43,957 bases of DNA, taken from contig JAUVEN010000010.1 of NCBI GenBank assembly GCA_030594815.1, positions 1-43,957 of the forward strand, read 5' to 3'. The translations under genes were made by a program, and so were the position numbers. The stretch's first letter is position 1; each line of letters opens with the position of its first letter. This document shows positions 1 through 8,616 of this stretch, piece by piece. Under the pieces are notes generated by a model. The model worked only from the letters and a program-made list of their open reading frames with translations. It was not told the origin of the DNA and ran no database searches. The stretch is from Gammaproteobacteria bacterium. Lineage in GTDB: Bacteria > Pseudomonadota > Gammaproteobacteria > UBA6429 > Thiohalophilaceae.

Positions 1-144
1 GAAGTTCTAGGTGATGCACCAGAAACAATCAATCATGATGCTTATGGCGATGGCTGGATTTTTAAAATTAAACCAGAAGACGATGGTGCGTTTAATGAGT
101 TGATGGACTCAGATGAGTACGCAGAAATCGTAGCCGAAGACTAA
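1..144 (+). CDS. gcvH: Glycine cleavage system H protein, C-terminal part (5' truncated by window)
   Basis: The frame open from base 1 encodes 47 residues ending in a TAA at 142-144. They match the C-terminus of GcvH: a G-D-G-W-I-F-K-I-K stretch followed by an acidic tail ending in A-E-D. GcvH is the lipoylated carrier of the glycine cleavage system, shuttling the aminomethyl group between the P, T and L proteins in the cytoplasm. The lipoyl-lysine lies upstream, outside the window. Downstream are gcvPA and gcvPB, so this is the usual gcv cluster; gcvT is probably further upstream. The identification rests on a short stretch plus this context. Confidence 0.88.
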   Translation, partial: EVLGDAPETINHDAYGDGWIFKIKPEDDGAFNELMDSDEYAEIVAED

Positions 145-266
145 ATTAATTCGTTGAAGTCGCGCTGGCGGCGTTAGATAAATTATTTAAAATACTCATT
201 GGCCTGATGCCAACTCCGTTTTTAAATAATTCATCTGCCTTGCCAGCACAACTTCAACGAATTAAT
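145..266. repeat. 122-bp imperfect palindromic intergenic element
   Basis: The left arm (145-192, starting attaattcgttgaagt) is the near-perfect reverse complement of the right arm (219-266). A small central hairpin (ttggc 199-203 / gccaa 208-212) lies between them. It starts immediately after the gcvH stop codon. The structure looks like a MITE or REP-like unit that would fold into one long hairpin in gcvH-gcvPA mRNA. No coding potential is seen. Confidence 0.8.
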
Positions 267-270
267 TGTT

Positions 271-411
271 ATATGTTGTCGCAACATATGTAGGTCGGTC
301 TTCAGGCCGACAGGTTCGAGTGGATAAGTTAGGTAAACAGAAGATTTATCTCGTACCGTCGGCCCGATACCCTCCAATATTTATATGAGAGGCACTATGA
401 GGCCGGCCTAC
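271..411. repeat. Hairpin plus GTAGGTCGG-type palindromic element
   Basis: A perfect 8-bp hairpin (271-278 with 282-289, loop tcg) is followed by an element with inverted ends, gtaggtcggtct (290-301) and aggccggcctac (400-411), containing further GGCCGAC/GTCGGCC pairs. Together with the palindrome at 145-266 this fills most of the 373-base gap between gcvH and gcvPA. The remainder (412-517) holds a small dyad, ttccg (441-445) / cggaa (450-454), and AT-rich DNA before gcvPA. I see no gene here and no convincing promoter. Confidence 0.65.
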
Positions 412-517
412 AAAAGATAATAAGTATTTGTTTCTCTTCGTTCCGTGACCGGAATATATAAATATTACATAAACGTTAATTACCGTTTAATAACATAAAG
501 CTTAAGGTGTAAAAGCA

Positions 518-1879
518 ATGCCATTTATTCCGCATACCGAAGAAGATGTTAAATCAATGCTTGCCGCGATTGGCGCGGAAAGTATTGAAAGTTTATTTGA
601 TGAAATTCCAGCAGAGTTACGTACTGAAGGACTCACTAAAGTTCCTGAAGGTGTAAGTGAGATGGAAATTTCTCGTATAATGAGCGAGCACGCTGAAAGA
701 GATTCGCGTGCTTTATGTTTTGCCGGTGCCGGTGCGTATGAACATCATATTCCTGCGGCAGTTTGGGAAATCACCACGCGTGGTGAATTCTATTCGGCTT
801 ATACACCTTATCAAGCAGAAGCAAGTCAGGGCACCTTACAGCTGCTTTATGAATATCAAACCATGATGGCAAGTTTGACGGGCATGGATATTTCAAATGC
901 GTCTTTATATGACGGAGCATCTGCACTTGCTGAAGCAGTGCTTATGGCAATTCGTGCTAACCGTAAATCAAAATCAAAACGTATTTTGATGCCACGTACG
1001 GTTCATCCTCAGTATCGCAAGGTTGCACATAATATTTGTAAAGGCCAGGGCATTATTTTTGAAGAGTTAGACTTTGATATGGAAGGCGGTCACATTCGAG
1101 CTGATAGCTTACCTAAAGATCCCGGTGATATCGCAGCGTTAGTGATTCCACAACCCAATTACTTTGGTGTGTTAGAAGATATTGATGCCTTAACCGATTG
1201 GGCACATGAACACAAAGCGTTAGTCATCGCGATTGTTAATCCGACATCGTTAGCATTATTAAAAGCACCGGGTAGTTGGGGTGAGATTGGTGCAGATATT
1301 ACATGTGGTGAAGGTCAACCCTTAGGTGCACCGTTATCATCAGGTGGTCCTTACTTTGGTTTTATGGCCTGTCGTGAAAAATATGTTCGTCAAATGCCAG
1401 GTCGTATTATTGGCCGTACAGTTGATCTCGATGGTAAAGAAGGTTTTACCCTAACTTTGCAAGCACGTGAGCAACATATTCGCCGTTCAAAAGCGACATC
1501 AAATATTTGTACTAACCAAGGCTTATTGGTTACTGCTGCAACTATATATATGGCAATCGTAGGTCCAGATGGTTTAACTAAAGTTGCACAGGCAAGTCAC
1601 AACAATACTGAAAGTTTGGTTAAAAAATTAGAAAGCACTGGAAAAACACGTCGTTTATTTAATCGTCCCGTTTTCCATGAATCAGTGATGCTATTTGATC
1701 TGCCTACAGATGAACTCATGATGGAAATGACTGCACGTAAAATTTTGCCAGGTGTAGATATTAGTGATGATTATCCTGAGTTGGGTAACGTTATGTTGAT
1801 TTGTGCAACAGAAACAAAAACGGATGCAGACTTACAAACGTATGCAGATTTAGTTACCAAGTTATCGAAGAAATCATAG
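518..1879 (+). CDS. gcvPA: Glycine dehydrogenase (decarboxylating) subunit 1
   Basis: This 453-residue protein is the N-terminal half of the P protein, encoded as a separate subunit. With GcvPB it decarboxylates glycine through PLP and passes the aminomethyl group to lipoyl-GcvH in the cytoplasm. The N-terminus M-P-F-I-P-H-T is typical of the family. The PLP-transferase-like fold runs through the whole protein and the length is normal for split enzymes. The start ATG follows an aaggtg Shine-Dalgarno. Enterobacteria have one fused gcvP of about 950 residues; the split form is the older bacterial/archaeal arrangement and occurs in many Gammaproteobacteria. A palindromic element separates it from gcvPB. 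Confidence 0.95.
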   Translation: MPFIPHTEEDVKSMLAAIGAESIESLFDEIPAELRTEGLTKVPEGVSEMEISRIMSEHAERDSRALCFAGAGAYEHHIPAAVWEITTRGEFYSAYTPYQAEASQGTLQLLYEYQTMMASLTGMDISNASLYDGASALAEAVLMAIRANRKSKSKRILMPRTVHPQYRKVAHNICKGQGIIFEELDFDMEGGHIRADSLPKDPGDIAALVIPQPNYFGVLEDIDALTDWAHEHKALVIAIVNPTSLALLKAPGSWGEIGADITCGEGQPLGAPLSSGGPYFGFMACREKYVRQMPGRIIGRTVDLDGKEGFTLTLQAREQHIRRSKATSNICTNQGLLVTAATIYMAIVGPDGLTKVAQASHNNTESLVKKLESTGKTRRLFNRPVFHESVMLFDLPTDELMMEMTARKILPGVDISDDYPELGNVMLICATETKTDADLQTYADLVTKLSKKS

Positions 1880-1910
1880 TTTGTTAATCGGATACATGAA
1901 TGTTTAATTA

Positions 1911-2002
1911 TTTGTAGGTTCGAATTCATTCGAACGCGGGTGTCAATATTAACCTTTATGGTTGCTTATAGTGTTGCGTACGAATGAATTCGTACCTACA
2001 AA
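1911..2002. repeat. Palindromic element between gcvPA and gcvPB
   Basis: The inverted ends tttgtaggttcgaattcatt (from 1911) and gaatgaattcgtacctacaaa (to 2002) are almost perfect complements over about 27 bp, around a core of about 38 bp. It sits inside the gcvPA-gcvPB transcription unit, so a transcript would carry a strong stem-loop between the two subunit genes. It is not related at its ends to the elements at 145-266 or 290-411. Confidence 0.8.
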
Positions 2003-2044
2003 AGTTTTAAATTAAAGAATATTAAAAAGATATAGAGGTTCACA

Positions 2045-3505
2045 ATGTTAATTTTTGAACAATCAAAATCAGGTCGCGTAAATACCGCGCAACAACCTGC
2101 AAACGTAAACAGCGAAACAGATATTCCAAGCGAATTTTTACGTGCAGATAAACCTGTGCTTCCAGAAGTATCTGAAATGCAGGCTGTGCGTCATTACACC
2201 AAGTTATCTACTAAAAACTTTTCGATTGATACGCATTTTTATCCACTTGGATCATGCACAATGAAATACAACCCACGTGCGTGTAATACTTTAGCGATGT
2301 TGCCTGGATTTTTAAATCGTCATCCCGATAGCCCTGCAAACATGAGTCAGGGTTTTCTTGCCTGTATGTACGACTTACAGGAAATTCTAAAAGATGTTAC
2401 GGGTATGAAAGAAGTATCGCTGTCACCGATGGCCGGTGCTCAAGGTGAGTTTGCCGGCATCGCGATGATTCGAGCTTATCATGATGCTTCTAATGGCGGC
2501 AAAGGTGATCCTGAACGCACAGAAATTTTAGTGCCTGATGCAGCACATGGAACAAACCCTGCAACAGCAACCATGTGTAACTTTAAAGTACGTGAAATCC
2601 CAACCAACAGTGATGGCGATGTTGATATCGAAGCATTAAAAGAAGCCGTTGGTCCACACACGGCTGGTATTATGTTAACGAATCCGTCTACTCTGGGTGT
2701 GTTTGAGCGCCGTATAAAAGAAATAGCCGATATCGTACATAAAGCAGGTGGGTTACTTTATTACGATGGTGCGAACCTGAATGCTATTTTAGGAAAAGTA
2801 AAACCGGGTGACATGGGCTTTGATGTTATCCATATGAATTTACATAAAACGTTTTCAACACCGCATGGTGGTGGTGGTCCTGGTGCGGGGCCAGTTGGTG
2901 TAAGTGAACGTTTGATCCCTTACTTGCCTGTGCCCATGGTGACTAAAGTTGATGATGAATATCATGTAGTAACAGAAAAAAATAATGCTCAAAGTATTGG
3001 TCGTTTATCTGCCTTTATGGGTAATTCAGGTGTTCTATTGCGCGCTTATATTTATGCACGTTTATTAGGCTGTGATGGCATGCACCGTGTTGCTGAATAT
3101 GCAACATTAAATGCTAACTACATGATGAAACAATTAGAGAAAGCAGGTTTTGAATTAGCGTTCCCAAATCGTAAAGCGACACATGAATTTATTGTGACTT
3201 TGAAGAAGCAAGCAAAAGACCTCAATGTGAATGCAATGGATTTTGCTAAACGCTTATTGGATTATGGTTTCCATGCACCAACGACTTATTTCCCCTTACT
3301 TGTACCTGAATGTTTCTTAATCGAACCCACGGAAACAGAAGCACAAGATGCATTAGACGGCTTTATTGAAGCAATGATTGCCATTCAAAAAGAAGCGGAA
3401 ACCGATGCAGAAAAAGTGAAAGGTGCACCTTATACATTACCAGTTAGAAGGTTAGATGATGTGAAGGCAGCCAAAGAACTTGATTTAACCTGGACTGCTG
3501 AATAA
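2045..3505 (+). CDS. gcvPB: Glycine dehydrogenase (decarboxylating) subunit 2
   Basis: This 486-residue protein is the C-terminal half of the P protein and carries the PLP-binding lysine. The motif [14 protein letters not shown] places the Schiff-base lysine at residue 268. The glycine-rich loop after it and the N-terminal region ([13 protein letters not shown]) are family hallmarks. It works as a heterotetramer with GcvPA. The start is preceded by a gaggt Shine-Dalgarno at about 2035. The 165-bp gap to gcvPA is unusually long for two subunits of one enzyme and is explained by the inserted palindromic element. Confidence 0.96.
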   Translation: MLIFEQSKSGRVNTAQQPANVNSETDIPSEFLRADKPVLPEVSEMQAVRHYTKLSTKNFSIDTHFYPLGSCTMKYNPRACNTLAMLPGFLNRHPDSPANMSQGFLACMYDLQEILKDVTGMKEVSLSPMAGAQGEFAGIAMIRAYHDASNGGKGDPERTEILVPDAAHGTNPATATMCNFKVREIPTNSDGDVDIEALKEAVGPHTAGIMLTNPSTLGVFERRIKEIADIVHKAGGLLYYDGANLNAILGKVKPGDMGFDVIHMNLHKTFSTPHGGGGPGAGPVGVSERLIPYLPVPMVTKVDDEYHVVTEKNNAQSIGRLSAFMGNSGVLLRAYIYARLLGCDGMHRVAEYATLNANYMMKQLEKAGFELAFPNRKATHEFIVTLKKQAKDLNVNAMDFAKRLLDYGFHAPTTYFPLLVPECFLIEPTETEAQDALDGFIEAMIAIQKEAETDAEKVKGAPYTLPVRRLDDVKAAKELDLTWTAE

Positions 3506-3532
3506 TCACAATCTTGCTGTCGATTTAACATG

Positions 3533-3600
3533 GACCACAAATAAATATCAGTTTTACATTGAAATGAATGTTTAACTCTGTTTTTTGTGGTCTTTGTCTT
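3533..3600 (+). terminator. Possible terminator after gcvPB
   Basis: A 9-bp perfect stem, gaccacaaa (3533-3541) with tttgtggtc (3584-3592), is followed by a T-rich stretch (tttgtctttt). The 42-nt loop is long for an intrinsic terminator, so this may instead be a relic of another palindromic element. Confidence 0.4.
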
Positions 3601-3609
3601 TTCAATCGT

Positions 3610-3615
3610 TATAAT
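3610..3615 (+). promoter_or_regulatory. Candidate -10 box for dgkA
   Basis: A perfect TATAAT lies about 31 bases before the dgkA start, downstream of the stem-loop after gcvPB. No good -35 hexamer is seen at 16-18 bp, so the call rests on the -10 box and its position. Confidence 0.35.
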
Positions 3616-3645
3616 AAGGAATAATTATTAATTAGGGATAATAAA

Positions 3646-4014
3646 ATGGCAAAACCGGGAAAAAAAGGCCTTAGTAGACTTGTCGATGCTTTTGGCTATT
3701 CATGGTTAGGTTATAAAGCAGGCTATAAAAATGAAGCCGCCTTTCGTGAAGAATTGTTTTTAGGTGCTATTCTGTTACCGCTCGCAATTATTTTTGCGGA
3801 AAATAGCATTGAGTTAGCAATTTTAATCGGAAGTTTATTTCTGGTATTGATGGTTGAGTTATTAAACTCAGGTATTGAGGCTATCGTTGATCGCGTTAGT
3901 GACGAACATCATGAACTATCAGGTCGCGCAAAAGATTTAGGTGCGGCAGCTGTAAGCACTTCGCTTATTAGCGTCATTGTAATTTGGTCAATTATATTTA
4001 TCCCTAAATTTTAA
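3646..4014 (+). CDS. dgkA: Diacylglycerol kinase (prokaryotic integral-membrane type)
   Basis: This 122-residue protein matches E. coli DgkA in length and layout: an amphipathic N-terminus, then three membrane segments (about 36-51, 54-72 and 98-118). It phosphorylates diacylglycerol to phosphatidic acid at the inner membrane, recycling lipid released by periplasmic glucan or LPS modification. The signature V-E-L-L-N-S-G-I-E-A-I-V-D-R carries the catalytic glutamate, and N-E-A-A-F-R-E-E and H-E-L-S-G-R-A-K-D are also conserved. The start follows an agggat Shine-Dalgarno. It is probably cotranscribed with the downstream PfkB kinase (40-bp gap). Confidence 0.96.
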   Translation: MAKPGKKGLSRLVDAFGYSWLGYKAGYKNEAAFREELFLGAILLPLAIIFAENSIELAILIGSLFLVLMVELLNSGIEAIVDRVSDEHHELSGRAKDLGAAAVSTSLISVIVIWSIIFIPKF

Positions 4015-4054
4015 ATTAAATTTTTAAAGTTATTAAACTAATTCGGAGTTAACT

Positions 4055-4984
4055 ATGTCAGCATTAATCTGTGGTTCATTTGCTTATGACACTATCATGG
4101 TGTTTCATGACAAATTTAAAAATCATATTCTTCCAGATCAGGTTCATATTTTAAATGTTTCATTTTTGGTACCTGATATGCGCAGAGAGTTTGGTGGCTG
4201 TGCGGGAAATATTGCATTTAATCTAAAATTATTAGGTGAAGAGCCATTGCCAATGGCAACAGTAGGTAAAGACTTTACACCGTATGCTGAATGGATGGAT
4301 AAATTTGGTATCAGCCGTAAATATATTAAAGAAGTTGATTCATATACCGGGCAAGCTTTTATTACAACCGATCAAGATGATAATCAGATAACAGCATTCC
4401 ATCCGGGTGCGATGAGTTTATCACATGAAAATAGCGTGTTGAAAACAGACGGTGTAAAAGTTGGTATTGTTGCACCAGATGGTCGCGATGGTATGCTACA
4501 ACATGCAGAACATTTTGCAGAAGCAGGTATTCCTTTTATTTTTGATCCGGGTCAGGGTTTACCAATGTTTGATGGTGCTGATCTTTTAGACTTTGCGGAA
4601 AAGGCAACCTGGATAGCATTGAATGATTATGAAGCACAACTGTTTGAAGAACGCACCGGTAAATCACCAAGTGAAATTGCTGAAATGGTAGATGCATTAA
4701 TTATTACACGTGGTGGTAAAGGTTCACATATCTACAGTAAGGGGCATCGTCATGAAATTCCAGTTTGCAATGTAACTGGTATAAATGATCCTACTGGTTG
4801 TGGCGATGCTTTCCGTGCAGGTCTTCTCTATGGTATTTTGAATGACCTTGACTGGGAAACAACTGGGCGTATAGCTTCATTAATGGGTGCGATAAAAATT
4901 GAATCTCATGGTACACAGAATCATGCATTTACTATGGATGAATTTAAAGAACGTTATAAAGAAAACTTTAAAAATTCATTTTAA
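4055..4984 (+). CDS. PfkB-family carbohydrate/nucleoside kinase
   Basis: This 309-residue protein has the ribokinase/PfkB fold. The N-terminal G-G-C-A-G-N-I-A-F-N is the substrate-binding di-glycine region. The C-terminal N-D-P-T-G-C-G-D-A-F-R-A-G carries the anion hole and the catalytic Asp251. It would phosphorylate a sugar or nucleoside hydroxyl with ATP in the cytoplasm. Overall it resembles the proteins annotated as carbohydrate kinase or adenosine kinase in Gammaproteobacteria, but the substrate cannot be read from sequence. It lies 40 bp after dgkA and ends at an intrinsic terminator. Confidence 0.9.
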   Translation: MSALICGSFAYDTIMVFHDKFKNHILPDQVHILNVSFLVPDMRREFGGCAGNIAFNLKLLGEEPLPMATVGKDFTPYAEWMDKFGISRKYIKEVDSYTGQAFITTDQDDNQITAFHPGAMSLSHENSVLKTDGVKVGIVAPDGRDGMLQHAEHFAEAGIPFIFDPGQGLPMFDGADLLDFAEKATWIALNDYEAQLFEERTGKSPSEIAEMVDALIITRGGKGSHIYSKGHRHEIPVCNVTGINDPTGCGDAFRAGLLYGILNDLDWETTGRIASLMGAIKIESHGTQNHAFTMDEFKERYKENFKNSF

Positions 4985-4998
4985 AATCATTTATAAAT

Positions 4999-5021
4999 AG
5001 CCCGCGATTGCGGGCTTTTTT
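4999..5021 (+). terminator. Intrinsic terminator after the PfkB kinase
   Basis: A 7-bp GC-rich stem, agcccgc (4999-5005) with gcgggct (5010-5016), closes a GATT loop and runs directly into six T's (5016-5021). It is well formed and 15 bases past the stop codon. Confidence 0.92.
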
Positions 5022-5057
5022 ATGGGCAAAATAATTTTATTTTAAGGATTAAATATT

Positions 5058-5627
5058 ATGAGTGAATCCATAATTGAAGAATCTATAACACCAGAATCGA
5101 TAATCAAATTTTGGTATTCAGATAGAATTAAATCAAAGTGGTTTAACTCGACTGAAGAGCTAGACAAGGAAATAAAAGAAAATTATGAATATGTGTGGAA
5201 AAATGCCATTCGTGGAGAATACAACGATTGGCAAAACAGCGCTGATGGTTGCTTGGCTTTAGCTATTATATTTGATCAATTTCCATTGAATATGTTTCGT
5301 GATGAGGTAGAAAGTTTTAGTACCGAAGGTATGGCTATAAAGGTGACTAAAAATGCAATTGAAAAAGGCCTTGATGATGAAATAAATAAAGACCAGCTTG
5401 CATTCTTGTATATGCCTTTAATGCACAGTGAAAACATGGATGATCAGAATTTATCGGTTAGCTTATTTGAAAAAGCAGGACTTACAGAAAACTGGAAGTT
5501 TGCAAAACATCATCGCGGCATTGTAGAAAGGTTTGGCCGTTTTCCACATCGAAATGAAATATTACAACGGCAGTCTTCACAGGATGAAATTGAATATTTA
5601 AACTCAGATCTGGCTTTTACTGGATAA
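5058..5627 (+). CDS. DUF924 family protein
   Basis: This 189-residue protein belongs to the DUF924 family. The N-terminal I-I-K-F-W-Y is followed by K-W-F, then I-I-F-D-Q-F-P-L-N-M-F-R near the middle, M-P-L-M-H-S-E and H-H-R-G-I-V-E-R-F-G-R-F-P-H-R-N. These are the conserved blocks of the family, which is predicted to be an all-helical, TPR-like cytoplasmic fold of unknown function. The start is preceded by aagga. It follows the terminator at 4999 and precedes the small membrane protein by 17 bp, so it probably opens a three-gene unit with the patatin. Confidence 0.85.
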   Translation: MSESIIEESITPESIIKFWYSDRIKSKWFNSTEELDKEIKENYEYVWKNAIRGEYNDWQNSADGCLALAIIFDQFPLNMFRDEVESFSTEGMAIKVTKNAIEKGLDDEINKDQLAFLYMPLMHSENMDDQNLSVSLFEKAGLTENWKFAKHHRGIVERFGRFPHRNEILQRQSSQDEIEYLNSDLAFTG

Positions 5628-5644
5628 TTTAATAGAGGGAATTA

Positions 5645-5980
5645 ATGATGAATAAATCTGTTAAGGCTGTACTTTTATCTGCGCTTGTTTTACCGGGAGT
5701 TGGTCAAATTTCTCTGGGTTATAAAAAACGAGGTTGGTTAATTATTAGCGCAAACATCGTGTTACTGTACTTAATCATTAGCGAAATAATGCAAAAAGCG
5801 TATAGTATTATTGAAGAGATGCAAAAAAGTGGAGCTGCAATGGATATTGAATCCATCTCTAATAAAACTGCAGGTTTAGCCGGTTTTTCCGATAACACAT
5901 TTCTAAATACATTATTGATGCTATTTATAATTGGCTGGATTATTTCAATTTTAGATGCATACCGACTGGGTAAAAAATAA
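5645..5980 (+). CDS. Small TM2-like membrane protein
   Basis: This 111-residue protein has two hydrophobic segments: about 8-45 (A-L-V-L-P-G-V-G-Q-I, then a basic Y-K-K-R-G-W turn, then L-I-I-S-A-N-I-V-L-L-Y-L-I) and about 85-103. It ends D-A-Y-R-L-G-K-K. The P-G-x-G-Q-x-x-x-G-Y-x-x-x-G pattern and the terminal W-I-I-x-x-x-D-A-Y resemble TM2 and related small membrane domains, which have no fixed biochemical role. It starts M-M behind an agaggg Shine-Dalgarno and sits 18 bp before the patatin gene, so the two are probably made together. Confidence 0.7.
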   Translation: MMNKSVKAVLLSALVLPGVGQISLGYKKRGWLIISANIVLLYLIISEIMQKAYSIIEEMQKSGAAMDIESISNKTAGLAGFSDNTFLNTLLMLFIIGWIISILDAYRLGKK

Positions 5981-5998
5981 AGTTAAAGGTAATAACGG

Positions 5999-8497
5999 AT
6001 GATAAGAATACGTACAGGTTTTTTTACTCATTTGTTAATTATCGTTTTCCTTTCTATTGTTGTTTTTCCGAAAATAAGTTTTTCAGCAAGCAAGAATTCC
6101 AATGCGCAAAAAACCCCTTATTCATTAACCATTAGCGGTGGTATTAGTCTTGGTGTTTACGAAGCAGGACTTAACTGGGTGATAATGGAACAGTTACGTA
6201 ATGCTCGTCTTAAAGGCGATAAAATGACCCGCTTGCTGGCAATAACCGGAGCATCTGCAGGTGCCATAAATACCCTGATTGCTGCATTACGTTATTGCGA
6301 AGTTAAAGATTCACCTTCAACAGTCGAAGATAATTTGTTTAATAAAACATGGAGAAAGATAGGAATTGAAGGCCTGTTACCCGATGACCTGAATAAATAT
6401 GACCAATTTGGTGAACATCATGATGGTGTCTTAGCAAGAAATATATTTTCTGATGTTCTAAATATCCTTGCTGAAAAAGCACATGCACGAAATTATCGTG
6501 ATAATTGTTATTTGAATCTTGGCTTAACGGTGACTCGACATGTACCAGAGGAAAAAATTATAGGTAGGGGAGAAGATAAGCAAAATATAAAAGTACAACG
6601 CTTTGTTATTCCTTTAACGTTAAGAACTCAGAATGGTTCTGCTGTTTTCAGAAACAATCTAAATTATCCTACTCGAAACAAGGAGCTGGGCTTCCTTTTG
6701 TTACCTCATGATAATAACGGCATTATACCTTTTAAAGAAATCATCAGGAGTGCGTTGGCATCAAGTGCATATCCCTTTGCCTTTGGCCGTATTCGATTAT
6801 CTTATTGTCGGTTAGGCACTTTAAATAGCAGTGATGTTATTGATAGTGAGAATAATAATGCTTCGTTTAGAACGGAGGGCGATGCATTATTTTGTCCTAA
6901 GCATTATGAAAGTTACACTTATGATTTTATTGATGGCGGTTTTTTTGACAATGTTCCTCTTGGTCTTGCTGTTGAATTATCGGAATGTCGTAAACATATA
7001 CATAAAAACTGTATAAAAGAAGCTGTATCTGAAAAAGAAATTTTAAAAAATGAAGTTGTTAATTATATTTACATGGAACCAAGCAAACGTCGTGGAATTC
7101 CAAATGTAAAAATACAAAATGATGATGAACTCAATGAAGGCTATGGGATTTATAACCAGGGAAAATTTTGGGTTAAGGCACAAGAAATTTATGCAAATGC
7201 AGAATTGTACCGAGCCTTGAGAGAAAAGTTTGATAGCTCAACAGGTGATAATAAATTACGCCGATTACTGTTAACTGAACGTTACCCTCCATTAGCTGGA
7301 GCCTACCTTGCTCACTTTGGCGCTTTCTTCGGGCAACTATTTCGTGACTTCGATTATTATGCCGGTGTTTATGATGGCATGATCAATTTTTCTAACATGT
7401 GTCTGCGACAAGGGAAAAAATATTTAAGCACACATAAACCTTCATCAAAGCCAACAAATAATTGTATTAAGTTGGGTATAAGACCTTTAAAGGATGGAAC
7501 AAATTCTCATGATCAACATGGCCGCTATGTTGGACAAATAGTTGAACTTTTAGTTAAAGATTTATTGAGAAGCAGTGATACGAATGCACGAATGATGGTG
7601 CGCATTTTGGCGGAAGATGAATTTAAAACATATTCCTCTGGAAATACTCGCTTTGTTGAATGGGCATGGTTAGATAAATTACCCAACTATAAAAATATTG
7701 ATGGAAAAAATAAACCTGCTTTTTTATATGCTTTTTATTTGGAACTTAAAAAAGATACTGAGATTGATTTTTCAAAACTTTTAATTGGTTTAAAGAAATT
7801 AAAAAAAATATACCCGGATAATTTTAAAAGTGATCCTGAAACGGGTTCGAATAAAAAATTATCAGAAATGGTCGATGATCCAGATACCTGGATGTTTGGC
7901 TTAGGACGTAAAGTTATTGCAAGACTGCATAAATTAGAAATATCTGACAAAGATAATCAATATGGTTTAATTCCTATACAGCTGACTAAAATGGCTTTAA
8001 ACAGCTATGAGGTGGATGAAAATAATAAAATTTGGGCAATCTCCTCAGTTACACCGAGTGGATGGCAACATCTTATTCCTGATGAGGTTGCTATTGACGG
8101 AAGCCAGACCGGGATGGTTTTTACTTATCGAAAAGCTTTTTATCGATTTGATGGTACTAAGACCTACCTGGAAGGAGAATTTTCACCATTACACTGGTTG
8201 CGCAACCGAAATGATCGAACCTTTTTTGCCAGTGTGGGACTAAATTTACGACATGCCAGAACATCACCTGCATTCTCCTCGTATGGCATTGGTGTGCGAG
8301 CCTATAAGAATTATCCTAATAATGAGAGTTTGGATAATGATATGGTTTATGGCATCTCACTTGATGTTGGTTTATTTATGGATAAATACCGTATCACTAT
8401 TGAGCATAAATTTATTCAAGAAGGATTTAATGATGAGAAATGGCTGCTCAAATTTGGTTTAAATGACTTCAAGGGCATTAGTAACCTTCTTCTTTAA
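5999..8497 (+). CDS. Secreted patatin-like phospholipase with long C-terminal extension
   Basis: This 832-residue protein has an N-terminal signal sequence (hydrophobic 9-30, ending F-S-A-S). The patatin domain begins at about 41. The glycine-rich oxyanion loop is S-G-G-I-S-L-G-V-Y-E-A-G, the nucleophile elbow is G-A-S-A-G with Ser86, and the second dyad residue is Asp312 in I-D-G-G-F-F-D-N-V. It should hydrolyse acyl esters of membrane lipids, probably in the periplasm or outside the cell. Unlike single-domain patatins it continues for some 450 residues. The last 120 or so look rich in alternating beta strands, which might be a small outer-membrane or surface domain; I cannot assign it. It follows the TM2-like gene by 18 bp. 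Confidence 0.85.
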   Translation: MIRIRTGFFTHLLIIVFLSIVVFPKISFSASKNSNAQKTPYSLTISGGISLGVYEAGLNWVIMEQLRNARLKGDKMTRLLAITGASAGAINTLIAALRYCEVKDSPSTVEDNLFNKTWRKIGIEGLLPDDLNKYDQFGEHHDGVLARNIFSDVLNILAEKAHARNYRDNCYLNLGLTVTRHVPEEKIIGRGEDKQNIKVQRFVIPLTLRTQNGSAVFRNNLNYPTRNKELGFLLLPHDNNGIIPFKEIIRSALASSAYPFAFGRIRLSYCRLGTLNSSDVIDSENNNASFRTEGDALFCPKHYESYTYDFIDGGFFDNVPLGLAVELSECRKHIHKNCIKEAVSEKEILKNEVVNYIYMEPSKRRGIPNVKIQNDDELNEGYGIYNQGKFWVKAQEIYANAELYRALREKFDSSTGDNKLRRLLLTERYPPLAGAYLAHFGAFFGQLFRDFDYYAGVYDGMINFSNMCLRQGKKYLSTHKPSSKPTNNCIKLGIRPLKDGTNSHDQHGRYVGQIVELLVKDLLRSSDTNARMMVRILAEDEFKTYSSGNTRFVEWAWLDKLPNYKNIDGKNKPAFLYAFYLELKKDTEIDFSKLLIGLKKLKKIYPDNFKSDPETGSNKKLSEMVDDPDTWMFGLGRKVIARLHKLEISDKDNQYGLIPIQLTKMALNSYEVDENNKIWAISSVTPSGWQHLIPDEVAIDGSQTGMVFTYRKAFYRFDGTKTYLEGEFSPLHWLRNRNDRTFFASVGLNLRHARTSPAFSSYGIGVRAYKNYPNNESLDNDMVYGISLDVGLFMDKYRITIEHKFIQEGFNDEKWLLKFGLNDFKGISNLLL

Positions 8498-8616
8498 AAT
8501 AAATTCAGTCTGGCATTGTTAGATAAAAATGGAAATTAAGTTAGCTTACATGCGATACTACGCGAATATTTTGAGTGTGAATTTCTTATATATTTAATTG
8601 AAAGTGGTTAACTTTA

